Shown one piece after another: positions 20,198 to 31,519 of a stretch of DNA of 64,000 nt. Where the stretch lies: positions 39,585,058 through 39,649,057 of the forward strand of contig CM055822.1 in NCBI GenBank assembly GCA_029582265.1, written 5' to 3'. Position 1 is the first letter of the stretch. Every line of letters starts with the position of its first letter. The stretch is from Zoroaster sp. YZ-2022. Lineage: Eukaryota > Echinodermata > Asteroidea > Forcipulatida > Zoroasteridae. The translations under genes were made by a program, and so were the position numbers. The notes under the pieces were generated by a model that saw only the letters and a program-made list of their open reading frames with translations, was not told the DNA's origin and did no database searches.

Positions 20198-20855
20198 TTA
20201 CGCCACCGCTGAAATTCTAGCTTTGCCGCTAACGGTATAATGACCGTAAGCTAAAGTGTGTATTCCATCGTTTAAAATATACATCTTTCTGTCTAGCGGC
20301 GATAATGATATTTTATTAACGCATGTCGTATTTAAAATATGACGCTCATTTCTAATAAATTTCATAGGGTGGCGAAGCGTGGTTTTTTGAGATAAAACTT
20401 GATTAAAATGCTTGTGCAAAATGTTCTTATTCAAAACGTTCTTTGTTACACCCTTGGCTTTTCTTAAAGATTCCTCATTCGATAAAAGTATCGGGTACAT
20501 TTTTGGTCTTGTGCCAACTTGTTTTGTTTCTCTACTTTTTTTTATTTGATTCATTGGTGTTGGAGCATCGATCCCATCAAAATTTAAACCGTCATATTCC
20601 ATCTTGTAGCTAGACGGATTATTTAGATTATTTTTAGAAGAAAAAGAGCAGAACGCAGCGCCCAACTCAAACAATTATCATCTTCGTTGTTAACGTTGAT
20701 GCTCACTCCTTTGTTCTTTATGTATTTAGGTAGCTCGATATAAACGCCTCCTCTCAAAAGTTGATATCTTGCAATGGCTATACTCATCGTTTCAATACGA
20801 TCTATGATCCATCAAGAACCGTTGTGCGTCCACTTTTCTATAGCCTCTTAGTAGT
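20198..20855 (-). pseudogene. PolB remnant: N- and C-terminal ends joined, catalytic core deleted
   Basis: Polintons replicate with a protein-primed family B polymerase of over 1000 residues. Here only ~215 codons remain. The 5' part (20855-20520) has 'YIELPKYIKNKGVSINVNNE' then 'DDNCLSWALRSAL' and 'MEYDGLNFDGIDAP', the region ahead of the exonuclease in Polinton PolB-type proteins. It runs directly, near 20515-20500, into the C-terminal tail ('KAKGVTKNVLNKN', then 'RKMYILNDGIHTLAYGHY'). No exonuclease or palm motifs (such as DxxSLYP or YxDTDS) exist anywhere in the element. A stop sits near 20818 and frameshifts near 20660 and 20525. The family match is from memory of motifs, so moderate confidence. 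Confidence 0.6.
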
Positions 20856-20869
20856 GTGTTGGGTCTTGA

Positions 20870-21110
20870 TAGGACAACATTATTCATGAGGGATTGAATT
20901 AGCATAACAATGGGATTAAAATTAGTAAAACAAAGGGTTGAATTAGCATAACAATGGGTTGAATTAGCATAATAAGCGATGTATTGTTAAAATTCGAAAT
21001 CTTTATGAGACAAAATGCATAAGGAGGGTTGAATTAGCATAACAAAGGCTCTATTGTTAAAAGTCGAAATCTTGATGAGACAAAATGCATAACAAAGGGA
21101 TAGCGTTTTG
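20870..21110. repeat. Short tandem/direct repeats 'gggttgaattagcataacaa'
   Basis: Four or more copies of 'gttgaattagcataacaa', plus two copies of a longer unit containing 'attgttaaaa(t/g)tcgaaatc' and 'gagacaaaatgcataa'. The stretch from here to 21421 holds no gene that I can support. Confidence 0.7.
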
Positions 21111-21421
21111 CTACTTTTTATACGTAATAACCCACTGGTTGACGTTGAAATGGGATGTGATTCAAATAACAAAACAAAATAAATAAATAAAATAAGTAAA
21201 TAAATAAAATAAAAATAATAATTAAAGGAGAGAATCAAACAATATGTAAAATAAAGTCCTAAAAAGGACTATTTGTGTTTATGTCATTGTACTTACATTG
21301 ACTGCGTTGTACTGCGTAAAGATGAGATACTGGGCAAACAAAATGCTACAACAGATATGAAAATATTCTCTTTTTGAAAGATTTGGGCAGGGGGCCCTCA
21401 TTTATTGGTGTGTTGCTTTCG

Positions 21422-21816
21422 ATGGTCGGATTTGTCCTTGAAGCAATCGCCATCTGGTTAGGTGGTATGGCGGTGGCGATAAAATACGCGAAATACAAGC
21501 TCGGTAAAAAGCAAAGAAACGTAACGAGATTAGAATTTTAGCCGACAGTAAACTCAACACCATCAATAGTTACGTGTCAAAAGCGATCGAAGATGGTCTT
21601 ATAAGTCAAGAAGAATTTGTTTTAATCAGCAATGAACGAGCAAAATACTCGAAGATGAAAGAAAACATTAGAAAGAGGTTCGTTCCTAAAGACGCTCCGC
21701 CAGATGTCGAAAAAGACCTTGTAAAAAAAATTGAATTTACCGTCAAAGCCATAGAAAAATCTTATGAAAAACCCGCTGCTAACGGCAAAGCAACATATGT
21801 TTTAGCTCATCGATAA
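21422..21816 (+). pseudogene. Truncated second copy of the TIR membrane-protein gene
   Basis: Carries only the part from 'GFVLEAIAIWLGGMAVAIKY' onward; the TIR boundary cuts the gene. One base is missing near 21515 in an A-run, breaking the frame after KYKLGKK. The downstream part (IEDGLISQEEFVLISNERAK ...) is open to TAA at 21814 and keeps the tail that the left copy has lost. Confidence 0.65.
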
Positions 21817-22222
21817 CGAGATTAAAATTTATTCTCGCTTCAGCGAGAGTTTTGTTTTTATTTGTCCAAAACCCTCCGCATCTTGTGCATAATGGTGGAG
21901 ACGTCTTTGTGCCCATGTTACATTTTATACACGGTCTTGGTATAGATTTTCCTTTACCAATACGGTAGTGATGCAACGCGCAAAATACATCCCCTACTAC
22001 ACACGGTCGATTACTGTTTTTAGTTTTACCTACTAAAAGCCATTCACAAAAACTAATATTTTCAACTGGCAAAGCATTAACATGCTTTTTAATCGCCAAT
22101 AGTTAATCAGTTTTAATCGATCTACCGTGCTTGCCGGAAGGTTCGCCAATCTTAATATTACTTTTTTCAACAAACTCTTTGAGTTGCGCTGTAGTTTTTG
22201 ACCAAAATATATTAGCATCCAT
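21779..22222 (-). pseudogene. SAP-like plus zinc-finger gene, right TIR copy
   Basis: The more complete copy of the gene at 7384. After the same internal TAA (following KTD) it continues through 'WLLVGKTKNSNRPC', 'CIKCNMGTKTSPPLCTRCGG' (two CxxC pairs 13 residues apart, a likely zinc ribbon) and a helical tail 'TLAEARINFNLVIDEL'. Its stop overlaps the end of the converging gene. The identical in-frame TAA in both TIRs suggests homogenisation of the arms or duplication after decay. Role unknown; DNA binding is a reasonable guess from the two motifs. Confidence 0.6.
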
Positions 22223-22559
22223 CGTCTTTACTATAGACTACATTTTATGAATTCGTTTTTTCAATTTTTAAAGTTTTTTTTCGATATCTTTTTTTTTGGC
22301 CTCCAATTTGGGGGCGATTAAAAAACTAAAAAACAAGCGACCCTCCCCAGAAAAAAAAAACTGATCGAAAAACAGTCGACCTGAACCGGTTAAAACCGGT
22401 GTTTGGCAGATGGTCCAGAACTCCCCTACCCATCTTCCCCCCAAAAACATTTTTTGGGGAAATCCCCTAATATCGCGGAACCCACAAAAAACATTTTTGG
22501 GGGAAATCCCCTAATATCGCAGAACCCCCATATATCATATACTACTAATACATTAAATT

Positions 22560-22900
22560 TGGGGCATAAACAGACACAACCCCAAGTTTGATCCCCTCCC
22601 ACATAAATTCACACTTAACAATACGACCTTCTTTATCATTATCTTTGTTTATGAGTTTAATTCCACTTTTGTGTGATGCTAAGATAGCCACTCCCCTCGA
22701 AGAACTGTCACCATGACTGAAGAAAATATCCCCTCTTTTGATCCCCACTGTTGTTTCCAGAAATCTTCATCTCCCTGAATACTATTTGTTTCTTGTAAGC
22801 AAATAATATCATGTTTTTCCCGTTTCAAGTGGTTAAAGACAGTCTCTCTTTTCTCGTTATTTCGGATTTCATTTGCATTTAAAGTGGTTATCTTAAACAT
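22560..22900 (-). pseudogene. LINE endonuclease fragment, right arm
   Basis: Begins MFKITTLNANEIRN and includes ICLQETN and 'FWKQQWGSKEGIFSS', then a TGA after GEWLS, then 'LASHKSGIKLINKDND' and VYAPN. It ends at the Polinton border. Asn-Gly of the first motif is Asn-Glu here. No reverse transcriptase follows. Confidence 0.75.
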
Positions 22901-22984
22901 CACATAAAATAAAAAATAAAGTACGAGCAGTCATAATATGTACAGAGAAGAGAAAACATTAATTGTCATTATTCACGGCAAAGA

Positions 22985-24253
22985 TTGTCGACCGCGTCCT
23001 CTTCCCCGTTGACTTTGGTATTGTGATGTTTGGCTTTAATCTTTACCTTGAGATTCCGATGTGTCGGCTCTTTTCTAGGATTCCCGTTTTTTCCTGAAAC
23101 GCTGGACTCCGTACCTTACATAGGGGACGAAATATTTGCCTTTTTCGTCACTGGATTGGTGGTCGTGTGCGGATTTGTTGTCATCGTGGTCAGAAGATTG
23201 ACAGTCCTCCTCCATAGATGAATTGTGTTCATCTTCTTTCGGTTGTTTGGATTCGGTTTCTTCCTCTGTGTCGCTTGATTTGCGCTTTCTTGACTACTTT
23301 TTCTTCTTGGCTTCATATTCTGCCTTGCAGGCGTCGTCCCAAAAGGTGGGGGGGGGGCGGTTAGTTGGTTTCTGTTTACCACTCTTCTGCCGTTCCTTTT
23401 ACTTGCTAGGTTGGGGTTGGGAGACTGCGTCACTAAAGGATTTTGTTGTTGTCTTCTTTAGTTCTGACTCATTCTGTGAGTCTCCTATCTCCTTTCGATG
23501 TTGGGGTTTGTCTTTGGCTGGTTGAGCTATGTTTTGGCTATTTAAAAAAAATATTTTTCTCTGTTGTTGTAGGTTGATCGTCGTTATCTTCGTCGTCTTC
23601 GTCGTTAGGTATCTTGTCTTTATTGGGATCTTCACTCTTGGTGTCCTCGTCAGATTCGTTTCTATTGGGGTTATTGGTAGCGATCACAATGATGGGTGTT
23701 TGCTGTTTTTCATCATGCCAGGAAGCTCGGTGTGGTTGCTGCCACAGATGAAACATTTTCCTCTCTGTGGACAATCCCGGCAAAAAAATGATCGGTCTCG
23801 TTACATATCTTGCAGGGTTTCTGCTGACCTCGATGTCTTATCGGTAGTGTAAAACCACCTATTTTGAGGAAGCTAGGAATGGGTCGTTTAAGACTTTTCA
23901 TCAATAGACTCCGAACCCCTGTCTCTATCATGTCATCAAAAACATGGGCTTGCCGTCGGATGTTAGCGGCTGTCACTACAACATTATCACGCATCTCATA
24001 CGGGGCTTTTACATAGACGACAGTGAAACTCTTGATGTTGGCTCTTTCGCACTGGATCAGCGTTTTCTTAAGAATCATCCCTGACAGGGCTACCTTCTCG
24101 CAATATTGTTCGTTGTAGAAGGAGATGTTAAACCAACCATTTTCCAGTGGTGTGATGCATGTGATGCTATTGACTGTACCTATTTCTTTGTTGATGGTAT
24201 AATAGACTTCTTCAAGCGTGACTTCATTGTTAAGATGCCGTACGTTAAATCTT
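22985..24253 (-). pseudogene. LINE ORF1, right arm
   Basis: Encodes the same RRM-like/CCHC protein as the left arm. The stop at left position 5639 is absent here (APYEMRDN is read through) and CFI(C)GSNH keeps its Cys after a one-base shift near 23785. Other frameshifts lie near 23525 and 23345. The start codon region is at 28400-28450, beyond the first transposon insertion. Confidence 0.7.
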
Positions 24254-25969
24254 CCCTTACAAAAAAGTTCTATAGAATTCTATAAAAAAATTATATACAA
24301 TTTCTATACAAATTCTATAGAGCTTATAGAATTTTTATAGAAAAATCGGCCACTTTTCTAAAAAATGTCTATAAAAAAATCTACTATTTCTATAGAAATC
24401 TAAAGAAACGTGATAAATTCGATAGAAAATTTTGAACATTTTATAGTATTTTTTTACAATAGCTTACAAAGTTGTATAGAATAGTTTATAGAGTTCTATA
24501 GAACAATTTATAGAGTTCTATAGAACAATTTGTATATTTCTATGGAACAATTTGTATATTTGTATAGAACAATTTACAGAATTCTATAGAAAAATTTATA
24601 GATTTCTATAGAACAACTTCTTCTAGAGTTCTATAGAACAACTACAAATAAAATGTTCTATAGAAAAACATATGTGTGGTCTCCAAATAGTTTTGTGATT
24701 AAAAAAAAGGCTGAAATTAATTTTTTTAGACTTGGGTATTGATTTATTGTTATCTATTGTTTTCCTGCAAAAGTAGAACAATATAGACAGAACAAAAATA
24801 ATACGTGTGTACTTTAAAATTTAAATAATAAGCTAGAACAATTGACCAGGGCATCAACAAAGTATTAGGTAAAAACAAAACAAACAAACAAAATTAAAAA
24901 TCAATGACTTACTCAAAATGAAAATATTGATAGATTGGGTGTTAAAAACAGTCTCCTTAGAATTTTGTCTCCAAAATATAATTTTCAGTGGGAGAAAATG
25001 TTTATTTTAATTTTACTCATACCCTGAAAACAATAACAGCATCATAGTATCGTGCATGGATATGTTGTGCGGTTATCAAAATTAAAGTACAAGTGAGACA
25101 TGTAAATGTACAAATCCAATTCAATTTTGGGACGGAGCATACACCATTTTCATTGATAATTCCGTCAGTGATGTCATATGAACAGTTTGTTCAAACCATG
25201 CAGTTCCACTTTTCGTCAATTGTTTTATATTACACTATATCAGTACTTCTGTATACACAATAAGCACAATGACTCCATTTTTATCTTTAATTGTTTTCGA
25301 TCTGCTGATCAATAATGTTAATTTCTGTGAGTTTTCATGATGAAGGTAAGTAAGCACACTGCCCTTTACTGCACAGAAATAACGTGACAGAGACTCGAGG
25401 GCGGGGGTTTGATCGTTGTCATTTCTGTTGTTTCCACCGTCCTTCGAGGAAGGTCCAAGGTGTCTGTTACATCTCCAGCCCTATATATTCATCAACTGTC
25501 CTACACCTATTCACTGTTCACATGGTTCATTACCTTCCAAGTGGGTTGCGACCATTTGTGTTCTTTGCTGTCTCTCCTGTCTCCACTCCTATGTGATGGA
25601 TACATGGAGAGGCTGTGTGGTGGTGAGAACATTGTGTCATGCTCAAAGACTTTATTCAAGTCTCTCATATGTCATCTGGTAGATGTAGCTGGATGGTACT
25701 ATTAGTGTCTTCAACTATAGCCTGCATGCTCACTGATGGTTCACCCTCTGGCTACATATCCTGCCATCCCCTCAGCTGATGTCGGTAATACTGGCTCATC
25801 CTCTGCATGGTTCCACTTCCATTGTACTCTGGTGGGCTGAGGGTACTCATCACTGTAAGGGCGTAATTGTACATGTATGTCATCTGGTCGGACAGGAACA
25901 CTCAGTGTCTGACTGCCAAATTATTGCAGTTACATGGGGTACATTAGTGATTCAATGGTTGATGACCCT

Positions 25970-26890
25970 GAAAGAATAAAAGATGAACAGTCAGGAGTTA
26001 AATAAGAGAACTTCTCAGATCTTTATTCTTATAAATGGTGGAAACGGAACATCACATGGAATATACAATAAATCTTGATCAAAAACAATTGAAATGACAT
26101 TCTAGGAAACCTAAACTGTAAATTAAAAACCATTTAAAGGTAAATGCTAACTCTACTACATTTCCTTCCTTTCAATGACAGATGCATGATTAACATACTT
26201 TTGTCATTGAAGTTCTTGTTCTTATATATAAAATAATGCAAACTCATAACTCTAATGTTTACTTCCACTCAATGTACTTTAGAGCATCACAAAACTACTG
26301 GACCATAAACATACTAGGCTATATCAGAATCAAGGCTTTGGCTCAGCATGGGGTCACACATGTTCCCAGTATAAGCTGTACAGTCATAGCCAACACATGC
26401 ACACACCATGAATACTAATGAGCCACACTGACCACATTATAGTGAATGGATGGCTTATTGTTTCATGCCTGATATTCCAGCTGTAGGGCTTAAAGTATAT
26501 ATGGAAACTGAATAATAGGCCTATATACATGTAAGCATGATGCAGGTAACAACAACACTTATTTTGACAAGATTTAAAAGCAATATACATCAATGATCCT
26601 AGATCTTCATAACAATAAGTATATACTGTATAAAGAAACTGTAAGGAATTGAAACTTCCTTTTCTTCACATCTCCCATATACATTCTAAAGCAATTCAAA
26701 GTAATAACAACTAAATTATTCCATATCAAAACAGTGGTATAAACTATCAAAGTTATGATAATGAAAGTAACATACCTGAAAGAATAAAAGATGAACAATC
26801 AGGAGGTGAAAAAGAGAACTTCTCCAAGCTTTATTCATACTTGTGGCATAAATCCATCCATGCTGGTGGTAACTGGTCATCACATGCAAT
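25970..26890. repeat. Direct repeat pair 'ctgaaagaataaaagatgaa'
   Basis: 25968-26045 and 26775-26860 share 'ctgaaagaataaaagatgaa', 'tcaggag' and 'agagaacttctc' with ~80% identity by eye, about 807 bp apart. They lie inside the 24254-28388 element. Confidence 0.65.
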
Positions 26891-27048
26891 ATAATGACCT
26901 TCTGACAAAGACCCTGCACAAGTGTTTATTTGGTCTTTGGGATATTCCATTGTAAGGAGAGGTAAGTGCAATTATGAGGGAATGGGTCTAAACAAAAATT
27001 ATAAGGGGTGGTTAATCTATACAAAATTCTAAACAAAGCACGGGCATA

Positions 27049-27185
27049 AATCCGGAGGTGGAGGGAGAGGGGATAGGGCTGGGGTAAGGGGAATGGGGGT
27101 GTAGGGGGATAGGGGTGGGGGTGTAGGGCGATAGGGGTGGGGATGTATAGGGCTATAGGGGTGGGGGTTTGATACATGTATGTAC
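27049..27185. repeat. G-rich minisatellite
   Basis: Imperfect units of about 20 bp such as 'gataggggtgggggtgtagg'. G-runs of 3-5 at short spacing could form G-quadruplexes on the plus strand. Confidence 0.75.
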
Positions 27186-27760
27186 CCACACTTTTTGGCC
27201 CGGGGAGTGGGTGGTCCTAGGATCACCCCCAGAATTTGCATGCAGTTAAAGGGTGGGGTTTCAAGGAGTAAACTCACCCCCCTCCCCTATGGGCCTGCCA
27301 GATTTTGAACGTAAAGTGTTGTTTCAAGCGGTTTTATTATTTTTTTTATTGTTGGGGGAGGGGGTCAACCAATAATAAGCAAATGTCAAATCAATGTGTG
27401 ATAGTAAATCTGTGTCATTGCCTATAATCAAGTAGAGTCTATGTATCATAAAAACATTAACCCTAACCTTCCCAAATCCTCCAAAATCTTCTTTGCAAAG
27501 GTGAAGGATTTTGAAGGATTGAGGTTACATGCTACATTCTCTTTGCTAAAGTGAAGGATTTTGGAGGATTGAGGTTATTAGGCATACTTTCCTTTCCATG
27601 GTACATGTACATCCATGTTTGTTGTAGTGATTGCAAGGTCAGTGCTTGGGTCAGTGGACACTGTTTATTTCTCCATGCATGCAGGGAGTTAGGATTAATA
27701 AAGTTTGGGACTAAAATTACTAAAACTTGGGAATATGAGAACAAGTCATATTAATTAATG

Positions 27761-28117
27761 GAGTGTCGTGGCCGAGCGGTCTAGCTTACCGGACGCACGT
27801 TCTGGTGTTAGCAGCAGAATGTGGGTTCGAATCCCGGCCGTGACACTTGTGTCCTTGAGCAAGACACTTAACCATAATTGCTTCTCTCCACCCAGGGGTT
27901 AAATGGGTACCTGTGAGGGCAGAGTTGGTTGATTAGCCCTATATGTGCTGTAATGGCAGCAATTGAGCTGTATACTCCCCAGGGAGCTGAGATGCTTTCA
28001 GGAATGATTTATGAGCCTTATGAGCAGGGGTAATGAAATAATGCGCCTTGAGGACCACTTAGTTGGTGGATACGTGCGCTATATAAGTCCACACATTATT
28101 ATTATTATTATTATTAT
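27761..28117 (+). mobile_element. tRNA-derived SINE with LINE-like tail (copy 1)
   Basis: The head is tRNA-like with A box TGGCCGAGCGG (27769) and B box GGTTCGAATCC (27824), i.e. an RNA polymerase III promoter. A body with 'ccttgagcaagacacttaac' follows. The 3' end 'gcgccttgagg ... ggatacgtgcgctatataa' and (ATT)n resembles the tail of the LINE at 10540-10612, suggesting mobilisation by that LINE. Confidence 0.85.
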
Positions 28118-29544
28118 GGTCTAATTTGGAATTAAACAGGAAAGAATATTCCCATACATCTATTCTTATTGTAGAAAAACATGTTTCTTAAGAATTCTAT
28201 ATTATTACCGTGTAATTGGAATTCTATAGAGATTGGTCTCTATAGATAACTGGTTCTATAGAATTCTATAGAAAGTAATAACTCTATAGAATTATTTTTG
28301 AGTTTCTATAGATTTTTGTAATTTCTATAGAGCTCTATAGAGCTCTATACGGCGTTCTATAGACTTCTATAGAACTGTTTTGTAAGGGTTATGGTGTTCG
28401 GTCGCTTCAATGGCGGGCGTTTCAAACCCAAAGATGAAGGGAAGAGTGACCAAAAAGGCCTTCTTATTAAGAAGTGGGGGTACTCCCCTCTCATTTATGG
28501 CCCGACCTTCTTTCACTACACTGTAAACATAAGTTAGTCGTTTTGACTTATAAAAATTAGTCCAGCACGATGTCTCATAGGACCAATTAAATTTAGTCAG
28601 AAATTTGGTCGACTAATGTAAATTAGTTAAAAACCGACTAATAAATATTAGTCTTCTGACTAAATAAATGTTTGCTCCATAGGACTAGTCTTTAGTCCAC
28701 CGACTTTCAGTTTAGTAATTCAAAGTGATGACTACATGGATTTAGTCAAATGACTAAGACTTTGTTTCCTGTAAAATAAAGACACTGAAGCAATCAAATG
28801 ATGTTACCAATCCAAAATGATTTATTTCCATAAAACTGGATAAAATCCTGATTAGCACCTTTAACAACACATGTAAAACCCTGTATATGATAAATGAAAT
28901 AAATGCATTATGCTGTGTACCTGACATAAAAAAAACTTGAGTTCTATGAGGTGAACCAATAATATAAATATACATCAGTCATTAACCTACAAATCTTGTT
29001 TCGTTTGTGTTTATCCATTTTGAAATATGAAATTGCAAGAAAAGTTGGCAAAATATACGTATCATAATCAGACCACCAAGTATACTTTAAAAAGGTGGGC
29101 ATCTTGATCTCCACTTAAAACTGCATTCATGAAATACAAATCGGATTAAGTTGAAAGACTGTTTCATACTTTTGCTATAATGTATGGTTAAAAAATACAA
29201 CAAAATTTGACATAAAGCATAATCAGAGCACCAAATAATTTTGAAAAAGGTGGATATATCTCCACTTAGTGTTCAGCTGTAACTCAATATACAATCCATC
29301 AAGAAAGAGAATTAACCTGTCAACATGAGACACAAAAACAACAAAATGGTCAGGATCGCCTTTGATTTGTTCTTAAAGGAATCACCCTCTTGCGGTAAGG
29401 GGATGAACTGCATGTGTTGCTAGTTTGGAATTTAATGGAATACATGCTTAGAAATAACAACCACATCCAGCATTGATGGACGGGGAGGTCCGTTTAAAGA
29501 GTTCTGCCAATTTGTAAAACAAACTATCCTAACCCTGCAATTAA

Positions 29545-30411
29545 AGGCCGGCGTACACAATGTGATCCGACTTCGAAAAATCAGTCTCCGACTCGGTCGT
29601 AAAGATTTGACTGTTGAATCTTTACGACTCATTCTGCCCCAGTCACATTGGAGCTGCGATTGCCTACGACCACGTCAGTCGTGCGACCTAGGGCGGTCTT
29701 GGCCCGGTCGTAGGTTTTTTCTGCGATGTCGGCCTAGCAGTCACACAATAAGACCTGTCCCCGACTGGTCTGCGACTTGTAGCCAACTGATAGCACGACT
29801 GGTCGCAAGACCTTGAGGGACTTGTCGTACGATCACCCAAGACTACCTACGATTGTCAAGGATCAGTCGCACGACTAGTCACGACTGGTCGTGCGACTAT
29901 GCATGACTATTCGCACGACTTGTCCTGCAGTCGCAAGACTAGTCACGCATAGTCGTGTGACTAGTCGTGCATTCGCACGACAAGTCGTGCGACTGTTGGA
30001 CGACTGGATAGTCCCACGATGAACCACGACTACGTAAGACCACCAAAGACTTGTAGCACGACTATTGAAGACCTACCTACGACCAGCTACGACCAGTTTG
30101 GTCGCAGCCAGGTTTTTGAACATGATCGAAAACCTCCCCAAGACCGAATTCGGTCTTGCGACTACCCAAGACCACCCGCAACCACCCGGGACTTGTCGCA
30201 GGACTTTTCTACGATTCCTTGTAATTTCCAGTCGCAGACGATCGTAACCTGTTGTAAGTTGTCGTATCCTCCAGTGTGACTGGGGCATTCTGCGACCGGT
30301 TGGAAACTGGCTTGCGACTCCGAATATCGCAGTTGGAAACAACCGCAAACCTTGTGATCCGACCGAAAATCAGTTGGATCGTAGTCAGATCGTGTAGTGT
30401 GCAGCGGGCTT
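29545..30411. mobile_element. GC-rich nested inverted-repeat element with 'gactagtcgtgcga' motifs
   Basis: Sharply more GC-rich than its surroundings. The ends are imperfect inverted repeats ('ggccggcgtacacaatgtga' against the complement of 'gatcgtgtagtgtgcagcgg'). The interior is dominated by palindromic words such as TCGTGCGACTAGTCGTGCGA variants (29640-30010). This is typical of non-autonomous DNA transposons; TTA/TAA-like flanks hint at a Harbinger-type element, which is weak inference. Confidence 0.6.
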
Positions 30412-30589
30412 ATAACAATATGCAAAAAGATGTGTCCAGAAAAAATAAAAGAAAACAAATAAATGTAGAGGTGAAAAGTGCTGGGATCAGACACGGGATA
30501 CTTATGGGGGGGGGGGGGGGATATAATTCTTTGCACAGATGCCGTTTAATTTTTCGAGAAGGTTTACTACTCCCCGTTCAATTTTGACG

Positions 30590-30808
30590 TTATCTTGGAC
30601 ATTCATAATTATCTTCTGAAAGAAAGTTAAGGTTTTTCTTCAGGGAAGCTGGGTATGCTAAATTGAAAATATAGAAACATGCCAAGTAGACGGCTACAGC
30701 TGACAGGAGCTTGGTGGTATGTCCAACTTGTATTCCGTCAACCATTACAGCAAACGCTTTGCAGTCCGCCAGAGTAGCCATGTCCCCTCTGATGTACGGT
30801 ACACCTTC
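30590..30808 (-). CDS. Terminal exon of an unidentified spliced gene
   Basis: 73 codons including the stop, opened by a good acceptor (tttgttgatgtacag|GAAGGTG). Reads EGVPYIRGDMATLADCKAF, then 'VDGIQVGHTTKLLSAVAVYL' and 'FYIFNLAYPASLKKNLNFLS'. The 'FYxFNLxYPxxLxxxLxF' ending recalls the C-terminus of an uncharacterised protein family seen repeatedly in fish and invertebrate genomes, often repeat-associated; I cannot name it. The phase (0) matches the donor of the upstream exon at 31520. Upstream exons were not found, so the gene is partial. It lies wholly inside the 28519-33342 transposon. Confidence 0.55.
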   Translation of the reverse strand, partial: EGVPYIRGDMATLADCKAFAVMVDGIQVGHTTKLLSAVAVYLACFYIFNLAYPASLKKNLNFLSEDNYECPR

Positions 30809-31519
30809 CTGTACATCAACAAAGGAATGGAAAGGAAAAAAGTGTTCAACATTACATGTTGTAACAAAAGTTACCCCATCATGCACAATTCATATTTAAG
30901 CAAATTTGTTTCATTCCATAAGGCCAAAAATCTAAGTCCCAGGTTTTTGTCTGTAGGTTGGCTTCAACATCGGTGTGATGAAGAGGGAATTTTGAGAATG
31001 CAGAAAAACATGTCACTATATGACACTACTATCTTTTGTGACGTGCATGGAGACCAGAAACCGGAGACTTTGTTGTTGGCATAAATGTCTTGGTAAAATA
31101 TCCAGATTATGCAGTGTTGTATGCAGGTGAAACTATAATTAATTATAACTCGCAATATTTACCCTTATTTTGTCGGTTCAGCAAATTTGACATTAATGAA
31201 GCTATGTACGTGTTGGAGACAACTTAAGCCTCGACCACTATCTCACAAGTGCATGTGATTTGAGCTGGTGGAAAAGGTTTATTGAGTTGTCTCTGACACA
31301 CTTGTCTTTTTAGCATATTTTTTTTACAAACTCTGACAAACGTAAAAAAAATGCTTGACAAGAACAGGCCAAGTGGCAAGCATGTATAATTACTATCGAC
31401 CCGGTGTGCAGTAAATGGGACTGCCCTAAGTAGTAACAATAAAATAGTTTGTAACAAACTGGCTCAATTCAGGTTTTCCCAGTTGGAAGTCTCAAAATAA
31501 ACATACTACATGTACTTAC

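Larger units (their letters stand above)
7047..22546. mobile_element. Polinton/Maverick element, degenerate
   Basis: About 15.5 kb, the usual Polinton size, with AG...CT termini (AGTAGTATATGATAT at 7047; mirrored to 22546) and ~1.1-kb terminal inverted repeats. Diagnostic genes are a double-jelly-roll-type major capsid (15378-16779), an A32-like ATPase (16807-17470), a retroviral-type integrase (19180-20196) and a PolB remnant (20198-20855). Flanking hexamers are TGTATT on the left and AATACA on the right, i.e. inverted rather than the direct 6-bp duplication of a normal insertion. No adenain-type protease was seen. Almost every gene is broken, so this copy is dead. Confidence 0.9.
21422..22546. 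repeat. Polinton right terminal inverted repeat
   Basis: Reverse complement of 7047-8155 with scattered substitutions and small indels. It contains the second copy of the zinc-finger gene and the 3' part of the membrane-protein gene. Confidence 0.85.
24254..28388. mobile_element. DNA transposon with CCCTTACAAAA ends and TTCTATAGAA subterminal repeats
   Basis: 4135 bp, inserted in LINE ORF1. Ends are CCCTTACAAAA ... TTTTGTAAGGG and the target duplication is TT (24252-24253, 28389-28390), proven by comparison with the empty left arm (aaatcttatggtg). Both subterminal regions (24260-24680, 28190-28385) are packed with the palindrome TTCTATAGAA and variants. I find no transposase, so it is probably non-autonomous; superfamily not assigned. 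The interior is AT-rich and holds a direct repeat pair, a G-rich minisatellite and a SINE. Confidence 0.8.

Noticed and set aside
25384..25705. Three overlapping frames of 70-98 codons
   Set aside because: Open in all three frames at once, with no domain signal; treated as chance openness.
27761..27845. Possible true tRNA gene
   Set aside because: A and B boxes are present but the cloverleaf is poor and a SINE body follows. Copies at 47206 and 59770 confirm a SINE family.
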